A stretch of 64,000 nt of DNA from Spirosoma telluris. GTDB lineage: Bacteria > Bacteroidota > Bacteroidia > Cytophagales > Spirosomataceae. The stretch's first letter is position 1, and each line of letters begins with the position of its first letter. The stretch covers positions 5,819,001-5,883,000 of the forward strand of contig QLII01000001.1 in NCBI GenBank assembly GCA_003259005.1, written 5' to 3'. Below are positions 45,704-54,646 of the stretch, in pieces. The translations under genes and the position numbers were made by a program. The notes under the pieces were generated by a model that was given only the letters and a program-made list of their open reading frames with translations, had not been told where the DNA came from and did not search any database.

Positions 45704-47104
45704 ATGGCTTCACAGTACGACGTAATCGTTGTGGGTAGCGGGCCTGGCGGCTATGTAGCTGCTATCCGGGCGTCGCAGTTGGGTTTAAAAACCGCCGTTA
45801 TTGAGCGCGAAAGCCTTGGCGGTATTTGTCTGAACTGGGGCTGTATCCCAACCAAAGCCCTGCTTAAGTCAGCGCAGGTTTTTGACTATATCAAGCATTC
45901 TGCCGATTATGGGATCACTGTTTCGGGTGAATCGAAAGCTGACTTTGGTGCCGTTATCAAACGGAGTCGGGGCGTCGCTGATAGCATGAGCAAAGGCGTT
46001 CAGTTCCTGATGAAGAAAAATAAAATTGATGTTATCAATGGCTTTGGCAAAGTGAAACCCGGCAAGAAAGTCGACGTGACTGCTGCTGATGGGAAAGTTA
46101 CGGAATATGAAGCCAAGCACATCATTATTGCTACCGGAGGTCGCGCCCGTCAATTACCGAGTGTACCCATTGATGGTAACAAAGTGATTGAGTACCGCAA
46201 AGCCATGACGCTCGAAAAGCGGCCCGATAGCATGCTTGTGATTGGTTCAGGTGCCATTGGGGTTGAATTCGCTTACGTTTATGCCAGCATGGGTACGAAA
46301 GTGACGATCATCGAGTTCCTGCCCAATGTAGTGCCGGTTGAAGATGAAGACATCTCGAAAGAGTTGGCCAAGCAATACAAAAAGATTGGCATCGATATTT
46401 ATACCAAATCGGAAGTAACGAAAGTAGACACGAGTGGCAATGGCTGCAAAGTGTTCGTAAAAACACCAGATGGTGAAAAAACCTTTGATGTCGACATCGT
46501 ATTATCGGCTGCTGGGGTTGTTGCTAATATCGAAAACATCGGACTTGAAGAAGTTGGTATTACCGTTGACCGGGGCAAAATTGTGTCGGACGATTATTAC
46601 CGTACCAATGTGGAAGGCTACTACGCCATCGGCGACGTAACCAAAGGACAGGCACTAGCGCACGTGGCCTCTGCCGAAGCCATCATCTGCGTTGAGAAAA
46701 TTGCTGGATTACCACACGTAGAGCCTCTGAATTATAATAACATTCCCGGCTGTACCTACTGCACGCCCGAAATTGCATCGGTTGGCTATACTGAGAAAGC
46801 TGCTCGTGAAGCTGGTTACGAATTGAAGGTGGGTAAATTCCCGTTCACCGCATCGGGTAAGGCGAAAGCTGCCGGAGCGCCCGAAGGCTTTGTAAAAGTT
46901 ATTTTCGATGCCAAATATGGCGAGTTCTTAGGTGCTCACTTCATCGGCGCTAACGTAACCGAAATGATTGCCGAAGTGGTTGCCGCTCGTAAGCTGGAAA
47001 CAACCGGTGAGGAAATCCTGAAAACGGTTCACCCGCACCCAACCATGTCGGAAGCCATTAAAGATGCAACCGAAGCCGCCTACGGCGAAGCAATTCACCT
47101 TTAA
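45704..47104 (+). CDS. lpdA: dihydrolipoyl dehydrogenase
   Basis: 466 aa. FAD site VVGSGPGGYVAAIRASQLG (residues 9-27), redox-active CxxxxC in GGICLNWGCIPTKALLKSA, NAD site VIGSGAIGVEFAYVYASMG, YAIGDVTKGQALAHVAS and the C-terminal His-Glu pair in TVHPHPTMSEAIKDATEA. It reoxidises lipoamide in the pyruvate, 2-oxoglutarate and branched-chain dehydrogenase complexes. The partner E1/E2 genes are not in this window. Confidence 0.94.
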   Translation: MASQYDVIVVGSGPGGYVAAIRASQLGLKTAVIERESLGGICLNWGCIPTKALLKSAQVFDYIKHSADYGITVSGESKADFGAVIKRSRGVADSMSKGVQFLMKKNKIDVINGFGKVKPGKKVDVTAADGKVTEYEAKHIIIATGGRARQLPSVPIDGNKVIEYRKAMTLEKRPDSMLVIGSGAIGVEFAYVYASMGTKVTIIEFLPNVVPVEDEDISKELAKQYKKIGIDIYTKSEVTKVDTSGNGCKVFVKTPDGEKTFDVDIVLSAAGVVANIENIGLEEVGITVDRGKIVSDDYYRTNVEGYYAIGDVTKGQALAHVASAEAIICVEKIAGLPHVEPLNYNNIPGCTYCTPEIASVGYTEKAAREAGYELKVGKFPFTASGKAKAAGAPEGFVKVIFDAKYGEFLGAHFIGANVTEMIAEVVAARKLETTGEEILKTVHPHPTMSEAIKDATEAAYGEAIHL

Positions 47105-47189
47105 TGAATAAATAATGGATAATGTACAATGAATAATGAAAAGCCTCCAGACGCCATTATTCATTGTACATTATCCATTATTTATTCAT
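47104..47189. repeat. 35-bp perfect inverted repeat filling a convergent gap
   Basis: Arms 47104-47138 and 47155-47189 are perfectly complementary with a 16-nt loop (AAAAGCCTCCAGACGC). The arm is made of ATGAATAA/ATGGATAA/ATGTACAA units. It starts on the last base of the lpdA stop codon and ends one base before the glycosyltransferase stop, so it fills the entire space. Confidence 0.85.
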
Positions 47190-47930
47190 TTACTTCAGAA
47201 TTTTCCAGCGCATCAACCCTAGCTTTGTAAAGAAATACAGCAGGGATGTTCGCAAAACGCCAAGACCGTAAATAGAGCTCCGCCGGAAATTGATGGACGA
47301 AGCTTCGTCAAAATATTTTGTAGGGCAGGTAACTTCGCCAATTTCATAGCCCTTATAGAAAATCTGGGCAATCATTTCATTATCGAAAATGAAATCGTCA
47401 GAGTTGTGCGTAAAGTCCAGACTACGAAGCACCTCGCCAGAAAATGCCCGATAACCCGTATGGTACTCGGAGAGCTTCTGGTTCATGAGCAAATTTTGAG
47501 TGAAGGTCAGAAACCGATTCGCGATGTATTTATACATCGGCATGCCTCCCTTTAATGCTCCCTTCCCCAGTATACGAGAGGCAAATACAACCGGATATAA
47601 GCCATTCCCAATAATCGTAATCATGGCTGGTAATAGTAAGGGAGTATATTGATAGTCGGGGTGAAGCATCACGACAATATCGGCCCCAAGTTCAATAGCT
47701 TTAGCATAGCAGGTCTTTTGATTGCCGCCGTACCCTTTATTCCGGTCGTGGCGAATGACATGCCGAATCCCCAGATTACGAGCAACCTCAACGGTATTGT
47801 CGGGGCTGGCATCATCAACTAAAATAACATCATCAACTAAATCAAGCGGAATTTCACGGTAGGTACGTTCCAGCGTTAGGGCTGCCCGGTAGGCGGGCAT
47901 TACTACAATCACTTTTTTGTTATTGAACAT
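47190..47930 (-). CDS. family 2 glycosyltransferase
   Basis: 246 aa GT-A fold. The nucleotide-sugar region reads VIVVMPAYRAALTLERTYRE and VILVDDASPDNTVEVARNLG. ADIVVMLHPDYQYTP replaces the usual DxD-type motif, and SEYHTGYRAFSG and SDDFIFDNEMIAQIFYKGYE fit dolichyl-phosphate-mannose-synthase-like enzymes without membrane helices. Likely transfers a sugar to a lipid carrier or glycan in the cytoplasm. The predicted promoter abuts the start codon, suggesting a leaderless mRNA. Confidence 0.85.
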   Translation of the reverse strand: MFNNKKVIVVMPAYRAALTLERTYREIPLDLVDDVILVDDASPDNTVEVARNLGIRHVIRHDRNKGYGGNQKTCYAKAIELGADIVVMLHPDYQYTPLLLPAMITIIGNGLYPVVFASRILGKGALKGGMPMYKYIANRFLTFTQNLLMNQKLSEYHTGYRAFSGEVLRSLDFTHNSDDFIFDNEMIAQIFYKGYEIGEVTCPTKYFDEASSINFRRSSIYGLGVLRTSLLYFFTKLGLMRWKILK

Positions 47931-47934
47931 GGAG

Positions 47935-47966
47935 CAAAATTAAGTGGTTGGTTGTTACGGTGCCAA
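47935..47966 (-). promoter_or_regulatory. predicted sigma-A promoter, apparently leaderless
   Basis: On the minus strand, TTG (47966-47964), 21 nt, TAATTTTG (47942-47935): an exact consensus match. The -7 box ends only 4 bases before the start codon at 47930, so the transcript would start at or near the ATG. Confidence 0.6.
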
Positions 47967-48008
47967 TATTTTTACCAATTGCAGCCGTTTCCTTCAGGAT
48001 ATTGGGTG

Positions 48009-48016
48009 TAGATTTG
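48009..48016 (+). promoter_or_regulatory. possible -7 element of the TerC gene
   Basis: TAGATTTG matches TANNTTTG, 59 bases before the ATG at 48075. No correctly spaced TTG is visible. Confidence 0.35.
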
Positions 48017-48074
48017 TTGTTTAACCTACAGTACTACCTGATCCAAGCCTTAAGTGGCTGCATATTTAGCAATT

Positions 48075-49139
48075 ATGTTTTCCAGCGAAACACTATTTTT
48101 TCTTGCCTTTGCCGCTTTTGTCCTCCTTATTATGATGGTAGACCTTGGCGTTTTCTCCAGGAAACAAAGCCATGTTGTTCAGTTTAAAGAGGCTGCTATC
48201 TGGAGTGCAATCTGGGTTGCCTTATCAATCGGTTTTTATTTTTTCCTGCAATATTACGGTTATCTGGTTCATGGTATTGACTCATTTGCCCGCCTACAGG
48301 AAGTTCGTGACCTCTATGCCGATCATGTTAAACTAGTACCCGGCAATTTTGCTGCCAGTTTAGAGCGCTTTCAGGCCAATATGGCGTTAGAATACATCAC
48401 GGGTTATCTGGTCGAGTATTCTCTTTCTGCCGATAATATTTTTGTATTTATACTGATATTCAGTTCGTTTGGGGTTCACGAGCGATACTACAAAAAGATT
48501 CTGGTCTGGGGTATTCTGGGCGCAATTATACTGCGATTTATTTTCATTTTCCTGGGTTCTGCCTTGATTCAGCGCTTCGAATGGATCATGTATTTATTTG
48601 GTGCTTTTCTGGTCTATACAGGCGTTCAATTGTTTTTCCAGAAAGACGAGGACGAAAAGATAGAACCCGCCAAACACCCTGTGGTTCGGTTTGCCAGCAA
48701 GTACCTGAACGTTTATCATCGTAACGTAACTGATAATTTCTTTGTCCGCAGGAAATCAGATAAGAAGCTGTTCGTGACGCCCTTATTCCTGATTGTAATT
48801 GTCGTGGCGTTTACGGATCTGGTGTTCGCTGTTGACTCCATCCCGGCTATTTTCTCGATTACAAAAGATCCTTACATTGTCTTCTTTTCCAACGTGTTTG
48901 CCATCATGGGACTACGTTCCATGTTCTTCTTCCTGTCAAGTATCATGAGCCAGTTCCGTTTCTTAAAGGTGGGTCTGGCTGTGTTATTGACGTTTATTGG
49001 TGCTAAAATGCTGGCTGAACACTGGCTGGCAGGATGGGGTTTTAAACCGGCTTATTCTCTCTATATCATTATCGGTATTCTGAGCGTCAGTATTCTGGCA
49101 TCGTGGCTGATACCTGAAACGAAAGAGGAAAGTAAGTAA
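48075..49139 (+). CDS. TerC family integral membrane protein
   Basis: 354 aa from the ATG at 48075; a GTG at 48054 would add seven residues. About eight membrane helices. TerC signatures are YLVEYSLSADNIFVFILIFS, with conserved acidic residues inside the membrane, and VVAFTDLVFAVDSIPAIFSI. Family members are linked to tellurite resistance and to metal (manganese) export that supports exported metalloenzymes. The role here is likely metal homeostasis. Standalone gene. Confidence 0.87.
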   Translation: MFSSETLFFLAFAAFVLLIMMVDLGVFSRKQSHVVQFKEAAIWSAIWVALSIGFYFFLQYYGYLVHGIDSFARLQEVRDLYADHVKLVPGNFAASLERFQANMALEYITGYLVEYSLSADNIFVFILIFSSFGVHERYYKKILVWGILGAIILRFIFIFLGSALIQRFEWIMYLFGAFLVYTGVQLFFQKDEDEKIEPAKHPVVRFASKYLNVYHRNVTDNFFVRRKSDKKLFVTPLFLIVIVVAFTDLVFAVDSIPAIFSITKDPYIVFFSNVFAIMGLRSMFFFLSSIMSQFRFLKVGLAVLLTFIGAKMLAEHWLAGWGFKPAYSLYIIIGILSVSILASWLIPETKEESK

Positions 49140-49258
49140 CTTGTAGCTAGTAAGAAAGCCTGTTACTAAGAGCCCGCTGTTCGTAGAAAGAAAATGTATC
49201 CTTCAGTGAACCAGATTACTAGATAAGCGCCCGAGCCCAACTTCGTATGATTTAAAAA

Positions 49259-49305
49259 GATTCACAGGATTTTTTACCTTGCCAACCGTTATAATCCTGT
49301 GAATC
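49259..49305. repeat. 13-bp inverted repeat overlapping the helicase start
   Basis: GATTCACAGGATT (49259-49271) pairs perfectly with AATCCTGTGAATC (49293-49305). A third direct copy (AATCCTGTGAA) follows at 49310-49320. The annotated GTG start of the helicase lies inside the right arm. Confidence 0.65.
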
Positions 49306-52300
49306 CTTCAAATCCTGTGAAAACCCCGCAAGGTCGCTTATCGCTTCAGACTATTCTCAAAACGTTTCGTCGACGCTTAACTAATCTGAGCAGTCGCAAT
49401 CGTTCACTATTACTGACGAGTTTACCTGCAGGGCAGTTTCTGGACTTACAGGAAACGGATTTCCTACTCAACAAGCCAGCCTTTACCATCGTTGCTGATC
49501 TGATTGGTCGAAAACCGTCAGTTGCCTTATGTGAAGTACTCGATCCGCGTCAGGAGCGTAGTAATGAGGTAAGTCGGAAACTTCGTAGAATAGACCGTAC
49601 GGCGCGGTTTATCGAAGAAGAACGGGGAACGGAAGATTTATACGTTGGCTGGCCGTTTATAAAAGGCAAATTTCTGGACGAGACAGTCGTACATGGCCCT
49701 CTGCTTTTTTTTTCCGTACAGATTGAACAGCAGGGGAAGTTCTGGAAACTCACACGCCGGGGCGATGAGCTGGCGTTTCTGAATCCAACGCTGGCCTTGG
49801 CTTATGGGCAGTTTAACCAGGTGAAGTTGCCTGATGAGCTCGTTGAAAAAACAATGGATGAGTTCGACAGAGACCCTGTTACGTTCCGTACACAATTGTA
49901 CGAATGGCTCAAAACGACTCCCCTTGAAATTAATTTCAATTCCGATTTATTTACAGATAAGTTACAGTTTTTCAATAAACAAACGACCAAAGACCTCGCC
50001 CAACTCGAACGCACCGGTGAGTTAAAACTTTATCCGGAAGCTGTTCTGGGTATTTTCCCGCAAGCGGGATCATTTCTGGTGCCGGATTATGATGCGCTTC
50101 TTGCACGGAGCGAGGAGCAGGGAGCAGTGGATGAGGAGTTGGTAGAGGAACAAGATGCGGCTCATGCTGAGGTGTTGGCACCCTCGTTACTATTCCCTAC
50201 TTTAGACCCTATTGTCCCTGCTCCTCGCTCCTTGCCCCTTGCAGAAAAGTCTATTCACACCCCCCTGCCGATGGATGCATCGCAGGAAGCGGCTGTACGA
50301 GCGGTGAAAGCCGGTCAGTCGCTGGTTGTACAGGGGCCTCCTGGTACGGGTAAGTCGCAACTAATTGCCAATCTGATGGCAGATGCCGCTGCATCGGGTA
50401 AGCGGGTATTATTGGTGTGCCAGAAACGGGCTGCGCTTGATGTAGTACAGGAGCGGCTTCGGCAGGTAGGTATGGCACCGTTTCTGGCCCTGATCCACGA
50501 TTTTCAGGATGACCGCCGTGCTTTGTACGCGCAGATTGCCAGCCAGATTAATCAGATCGAAATCTATCGCCAACAAAACAATAGCCTCAATGCGGTGCTA
50601 CTCGAACGTGATTTTGAGGTTGAAAGCCGCCGGATTGATGAGACGGTTGCTGAATTACATGCATTCAAACAAGCGCTTTTTGATATAAGTGAGAGTGGCG
50701 TATCTGCCAAAGAACTCTACCTGACCAGCGACCTGATTTCGCCAGCTATTCCATTAGATGACATTTATCCACAATTTCATTTATCGAATGTGGATAACTT
50801 TGTTCAGCGGTTGATAGACTATTCGGCTTATCAACAACGGCTCGGATTGGCGCATTTATGGGTAGAGCGCGTTAGTTTTGCCTCGTTCACAAACGCTGAT
50901 TTACGGAAAGCTGATCAAACAATTGCCCGTTGGGGACAACTGCGTGAGGTTACCAACCAGAAAACGACACAGTTGGTTGGCCAACCGCTTTTATTGACTG
51001 ACCTAGCTGATTGGCAGGAACATGATTGGGAAATAACGGCTCTACTGAACCTCCTAGATACTCCTGATTCAACCGAATTATGGCTAGTGGTCAATCAGTT
51101 ACGAAATGAGCTTACTCACCCTGCTTTAGGCGTTGATGAAGCGAAGTTTGAGCAAATTGCCCGCACCTGGGAGGAGTCTATGGAAGCACCTGGCCCTGAG
51201 GTTTCACTAGCCACCACCGAATTAAGACCATTTCGATCCTTATTGGGGGAGGCACTTACGGCTCGCTCGTCGTGGGTTAGCTGGAACTGGTGGCAATTAA
51301 CTAACGCTGGGAAAGCCCAACTCCAGAGAGTGGCTTCAACAAATTCGCTGACATTGACTGAAGCTGATTTACAGACATTAGCCCAAAAAATTGATAAACG
51401 TATCCGGCTGGAAGCTACCCGCTACGAAGCGAATACGTTGTTAGCCGGATTGTCCCTACCCGAAACTCCGGACAGTATGCAGCTTTTGCGCCGGGCACGT
51501 CATATAGCCGAACGGGTACAGACAATTCTGCCGTTAAAAAAGTTATCGGAACCCTGCTGGCAAACGCAGGAACGATTCATAGATGTGGTAAAGACGTTAT
51601 TGGGCCTGGCTACCACCGTAGAACAACAACGAACGGCTGCTCAACTCTATTTAACTACGAATCAACTCAATCGAATTTGGGAGGACGATTCGTTCGCTAA
51701 CGCGCTTCGGCAGACACTACTTACTGATTTTGATCTGATGGTAGAGTCTGACCGGCTACAGGAGGGTTTTTCAGAAAGTGAACAAATTGTTGTCGAGCGA
51801 CTGAAAAATCAGGAACCTGGGCAATGGGTACAAACTTTTCGGACGAGCTTAGGGCGGGCCTGGCTTGATCATATTGAACGGGTATATCCAGAGCTTCGGA
51901 GTGTATCGTCGCTCAAAATGAGCCAGTGGGAGCAAACTCTTCAGGAAAGTGTGCTTCGGAAACAAACCTTAAGCCGCGATATTCTGCTGGTCAAACTCCG
52001 CGAACAGACCTACCGAAATCTGACGCTCAATCGTCTGAATAATGTGGTAACCTACCGTGATTTACTACACCAGACTACCAAAAAACGGAATGTGTGGCCG
52101 GTTCGGAAATTGATGGAGTCTTTTGCTGATGAAGTATTCAAATTAGTACCCTGTTGGCTGGCATCCCCTGAATCTGTTTCGGCTATGTTTCCATTGACCG
52201 AGGGCTTGTTCGATCTGGTCATATTTGATGAAGCCTCACAGTGTTTCGCTGAAAACGGTGTTCCGGCTATGGTGCGCGGTAAACAGGTGGTGGTTACGGG

Positions 52301-53345
52301 CGATAATCAGCAACTGCGGCCCAGCGATTTATATCGTACGCGCCTGGATGAATCAGAATCGGAGGATGAAATTCAGGTAGCTCTGGAAGTCGAATCGTTG
52401 CTTGAATTAGCGGCTCAGCAGTTGCCGCAGGTTTCACTGACAGAGCACTACCGTAGTCATTCGCTGGACCTCATTACGTTTTCAAACGAGCACTTTTATC
52501 AAAATAAGTTGTCTCTCCTGCCACATTTCGACGAGATCAACCGGCAGGAGCCAGCCATCCGTTATCTGAATGTGAAAGGAACCTGGCAACAAAATACCAA
52601 TCCGGTAGAGGCCGAAGCCGTTTTGGAACTCCTGGATCAGCTAGTGACTGAATTACCGGGTCGTTCGGTAGGTATTGTGACTTTTAACTTTCCGCAGCAA
52701 CAGTTAATTCAGGATATGCTGGAAAGCAGATTAGAAGAATCGGTATCAGGCGAGAATAGCCTTAAACTGCCGCCTGACTTATTCGTGAAAAACATTGAAA
52801 ATGTACAGGGAGATGAGCGGGATATTATCATTTTCTCCATCGGCTATGCACCTGATGAACGCGGACGTTTATCTATGCAGTTTGGTAGCCTGAATGCACG
52901 TGGGGGCGAGAATCGACTGAATGTAGCTGTAACAAGGGCGCGTGAGCGTGTATACGTGGTTACCAGCCTATGGCCCGAACAATTGACAATAGCTGACACG
53001 GCTAATGAAGGGCCTAAACTATTAAAAGCCTATCTTGCCTATGCGCTGAATGTAGCCCAGGAACAGTTTCAACCCATACCTCCAGCTCAACAGGCACTAC
53101 CCTCAACTGCTTTGCTAAAAGATAAACTAACTGCCCAATATCCCGATTGGCAACCTGAACTCCCTTTTGCTGATCTGACCGTTAAAGTAGGTGAAGTGTA
53201 TGAGTCACTCGTGTTAACAGACGATGATGCGTATTATCAGCAGACATCCAAGCAGGCTCATGCTTATTTACCTATTGCGCTACAGATGCGCAAATGGCCT
53301 TTTCAACGAGTTTGGAGCCGCGAGTTTTGGCGGAAAGCCGAGTAG
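49299..53345 (+). CDS. large SF1 (Upf1-like) helicase, DUF4011-type
   Basis: 1348 aa from a GTG at 49299; another GTG at 49317 is possible, and both overlap a repeat. The N-terminus (FRRRLTNLSSRNRSLLL) resembles DUF4011. Walker A GPPGTGKSQLIANLMADAA lies near residue 346 and Walker B FDEASQCF near 976. NVQGDERDIIIFSIGY and NRLNVAVTRARERVYVV are motifs V and VI of the Upf1-like SF1 family. Heavily charged middle region (about 400-900). No nuclease domain was seen. Some DUF4011 helicases act in anti-phage systems, but nothing here proves that. Confidence 0.78.
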   Translation: MNPSNPVKTPQGRLSLQTILKTFRRRLTNLSSRNRSLLLTSLPAGQFLDLQETDFLLNKPAFTIVADLIGRKPSVALCEVLDPRQERSNEVSRKLRRIDRTARFIEEERGTEDLYVGWPFIKGKFLDETVVHGPLLFFSVQIEQQGKFWKLTRRGDELAFLNPTLALAYGQFNQVKLPDELVEKTMDEFDRDPVTFRTQLYEWLKTTPLEINFNSDLFTDKLQFFNKQTTKDLAQLERTGELKLYPEAVLGIFPQAGSFLVPDYDALLARSEEQGAVDEELVEEQDAAHAEVLAPSLLFPTLDPIVPAPRSLPLAEKSIHTPLPMDASQEAAVRAVKAGQSLVVQGPPGTGKSQLIANLMADAAASGKRVLLVCQKRAALDVVQERLRQVGMAPFLALIHDFQDDRRALYAQIASQINQIEIYRQQNNSLNAVLLERDFEVESRRIDETVAELHAFKQALFDISESGVSAKELYLTSDLISPAIPLDDIYPQFHLSNVDNFVQRLIDYSAYQQRLGLAHLWVERVSFASFTNADLRKADQTIARWGQLREVTNQKTTQLVGQPLLLTDLADWQEHDWEITALLNLLDTPDSTELWLVVNQLRNELTHPALGVDEAKFEQIARTWEESMEAPGPEVSLATTELRPFRSLLGEALTARSSWVSWNWWQLTNAGKAQLQRVASTNSLTLTEADLQTLAQKIDKRIRLEATRYEANTLLAGLSLPETPDSMQLLRRARHIAERVQTILPLKKLSEPCWQTQERFIDVVKTLLGLATTVEQQRTAAQLYLTTNQLNRIWEDDSFANALRQTLLTDFDLMVESDRLQEGFSESEQIVVERLKNQEPGQWVQTFRTSLGRAWLDHIERVYPELRSVSSLKMSQWEQTLQESVLRKQTLSRDILLVKLREQTYRNLTLNRLNNVVTYRDLLHQTTKKRNVWPVRKLMESFADEVFKLVPCWLASPESVSAMFPLTEGLFDLVIFDEASQCFAENGVPAMVRGKQVVVTGDNQQLRPSDLYRTRLDESESEDEIQVALEVESLLELAAQQLPQVSLTEHYRSHSLDLITFSNEHFYQNKLSLLPHFDEINRQEPAIRYLNVKGTWQQNTNPVEAEAVLELLDQLVTELPGRSVGIVTFNFPQQQLIQDMLESRLEESVSGENSLKLPPDLFVKNIENVQGDERDIIIFSIGYAPDERGRLSMQFGSLNARGGENRLNVAVTRARERVYVVTSLWPEQLTIADTANEGPKLLKAYLAYALNVAQEQFQPIPPAQQALPSTALLKDKLTAQYPDWQPELPFADLTVKVGEVYESLVLTDDDAYYQQTSKQAHAYLPIALQMRKWPFQRVWSREFWRKAE

Positions 53346-53358
53346 CACGATGGTGGCA

Positions 53359-53420
53359 AGTAGTGCGGGTGGAAACCCGCGATTATAATTTGACAGTCGC
53401 GGGTTTCCACCCGCACTACT
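53359..53420. repeat. 24-bp perfect inverted repeat with self-palindromic arms
   Basis: Arms 53359-53382 and 53397-53420 are perfectly complementary (AGTAGTGCGGGTGGAAACCC and mate). Each arm also folds on itself, GCGGGTGGAAACCCGC on one side and GCGGGTTTCCACCCGC on the other. It lies just after the helicase stop and before a conventional terminator. Confidence 0.75.
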
Positions 53421-53425
53421 GAATA

Positions 53426-53453
53426 AAAAAGCCTGAGTTTCCCCAGGCTTTTT
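53426..53453. terminator. bidirectional terminator between helicase and carA
   Basis: AAAAAGCCTG (53426-53435) pairs with CAGGCTTTTT (53444-53453) with T-tracts on both strands; serves the convergent helicase and carA genes. Confidence 0.8.
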
Positions 53454-53455
53454 GT

Positions 53456-54559
53456 TTACTCCTTCATCATGCCAATAAACTGATCGAACAGATAATGCGA
53501 ATCGTGCGGCCCAGGTGACGATTCAGGGTGGTATTGCACCGAAAAGGCGGGCTTGTCTTTCCGGCGAATGCCCTCAATTGTCTTATCGTTAAGATTGATG
53601 TGGGTCAATTCAACGTTATCGGTATCCATAACTTCATCGGCCTTTACCGCAAAGCCGTGGTTTTGCGAGGTGACTTCGCAATGGCCAGTGATCAGGTTTT
53701 TAACCGGATGGTTCAACCCACGGTGGCCATTGTGCATTTTGTAGGTTGAAATACCACTGGCTAACGATAGAATCTGGTGGCCTAAGCAAATACCAAATAA
53801 GGGAGTCTCCGTATCTAATGCCTGCTTAACCGTTTCAACAGCATAGGGCATCGCTGCCGGATCACCGGGACCGTTGGCGATAAAGTAACCATTGGGTTTC
53901 CAGGCCGCTAGTTCAGTATAAGGCGTTTTAGCTGGGAATACCTTGCAGAATACACCTCGTTGATTAAAGTTGCTCAGAATGCTTTTTTTGACGCCCAAAT
54001 CCAGAACGGCTACGCGTAGTTTGGATTCAGGGTCACCCTGTTCATAAGATTCCTGTGTACAAACTTCCGACGATAGCTCAAGGCCAGCCATGTCAGGTAC
54101 TTTTTGAAGTTCAGCCAATAACACAGCTGGATCAAGAATTTCGGACGAAATGATACAGTTCATCACCCCTTTCGATCGAATGTAACGCACCAATTGCCGG
54201 GTATCAACTCCATGAATACCAACAATTCCGGCCTTTTCGAAATACTCCTGCAACGATCCATCGGCCGTATAACGGGAATGAATGTTTGAGAAAAAATTAC
54301 AGACCATTGCCCGAATTTTCACTCCGCCCGACTCTTGTTCGGCATTATTCAACACACCGTAGTTTCCGATGTGCGACGTAGTATTAATTATTACCTGGCC
54401 GTAATAGGATGGATCGGTATAAATCTCCTGGTAGCCGGTCATACCGGTATTAAAACAGATTTCACCCCCGGCGGTTCCGATTTTGCCCAGAGCCAGCCCT
54501 CGGTAAACGGTTCCATCCTGCAAAACCAACAGTGCTTCAGGTTGCTGCGTATGTTTCAT
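53456..54559 (-). CDS. carA: carbamoyl-phosphate synthase small subunit
   Basis: 367 aa. The N-terminal CarA domain (ALLVLQDGTVYRGLALGKIG; ICFNTGMTGYQEIYTDPSYY) precedes a class I glutamine amidotransferase with the nucleophile in FGICLGHQILSLASG and the His-Glu pair in FSVQYHPESSPGPHDSHYLF. It releases ammonia from glutamine for the large subunit CarB in arginine and pyrimidine synthesis. CarB is not in the window. It lies immediately downstream of the ribosomal operon but is separated from rplQ by a terminator. Confidence 0.94.
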   Translation of the reverse strand: MKHTQQPEALLVLQDGTVYRGLALGKIGTAGGEICFNTGMTGYQEIYTDPSYYGQVIINTTSHIGNYGVLNNAEQESGGVKIRAMVCNFFSNIHSRYTADGSLQEYFEKAGIVGIHGVDTRQLVRYIRSKGVMNCIISSEILDPAVLLAELQKVPDMAGLELSSEVCTQESYEQGDPESKLRVAVLDLGVKKSILSNFNQRGVFCKVFPAKTPYTELAAWKPNGYFIANGPGDPAAMPYAVETVKQALDTETPLFGICLGHQILSLASGISTYKMHNGHRGLNHPVKNLITGHCEVTSQNHGFAVKADEVMDTDNVELTHINLNDKTIEGIRRKDKPAFSVQYHPESSPGPHDSHYLFDQFIGMMKE

Positions 54560-54591
54560 CTATGCGTTTTGGCTTGAAAGACTAAAAAAAA

Positions 54592-54614
54592 GGGCTAACC
54601 GTTGCGGTTAACCC
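54592..54614 (-). terminator. terminator after rplQ
   Basis: GGGCTAACCG (54592-54601) pairs with CGGTTAACCC (54605-54614) with one G-U pair; on the minus strand it is followed by eight T residues. It marks the end of the ribosomal operon before carA. Confidence 0.8.
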
Positions 54615-54646
54615 ATTTCTATATGATGTGTTTGTAAGTCACTCCG

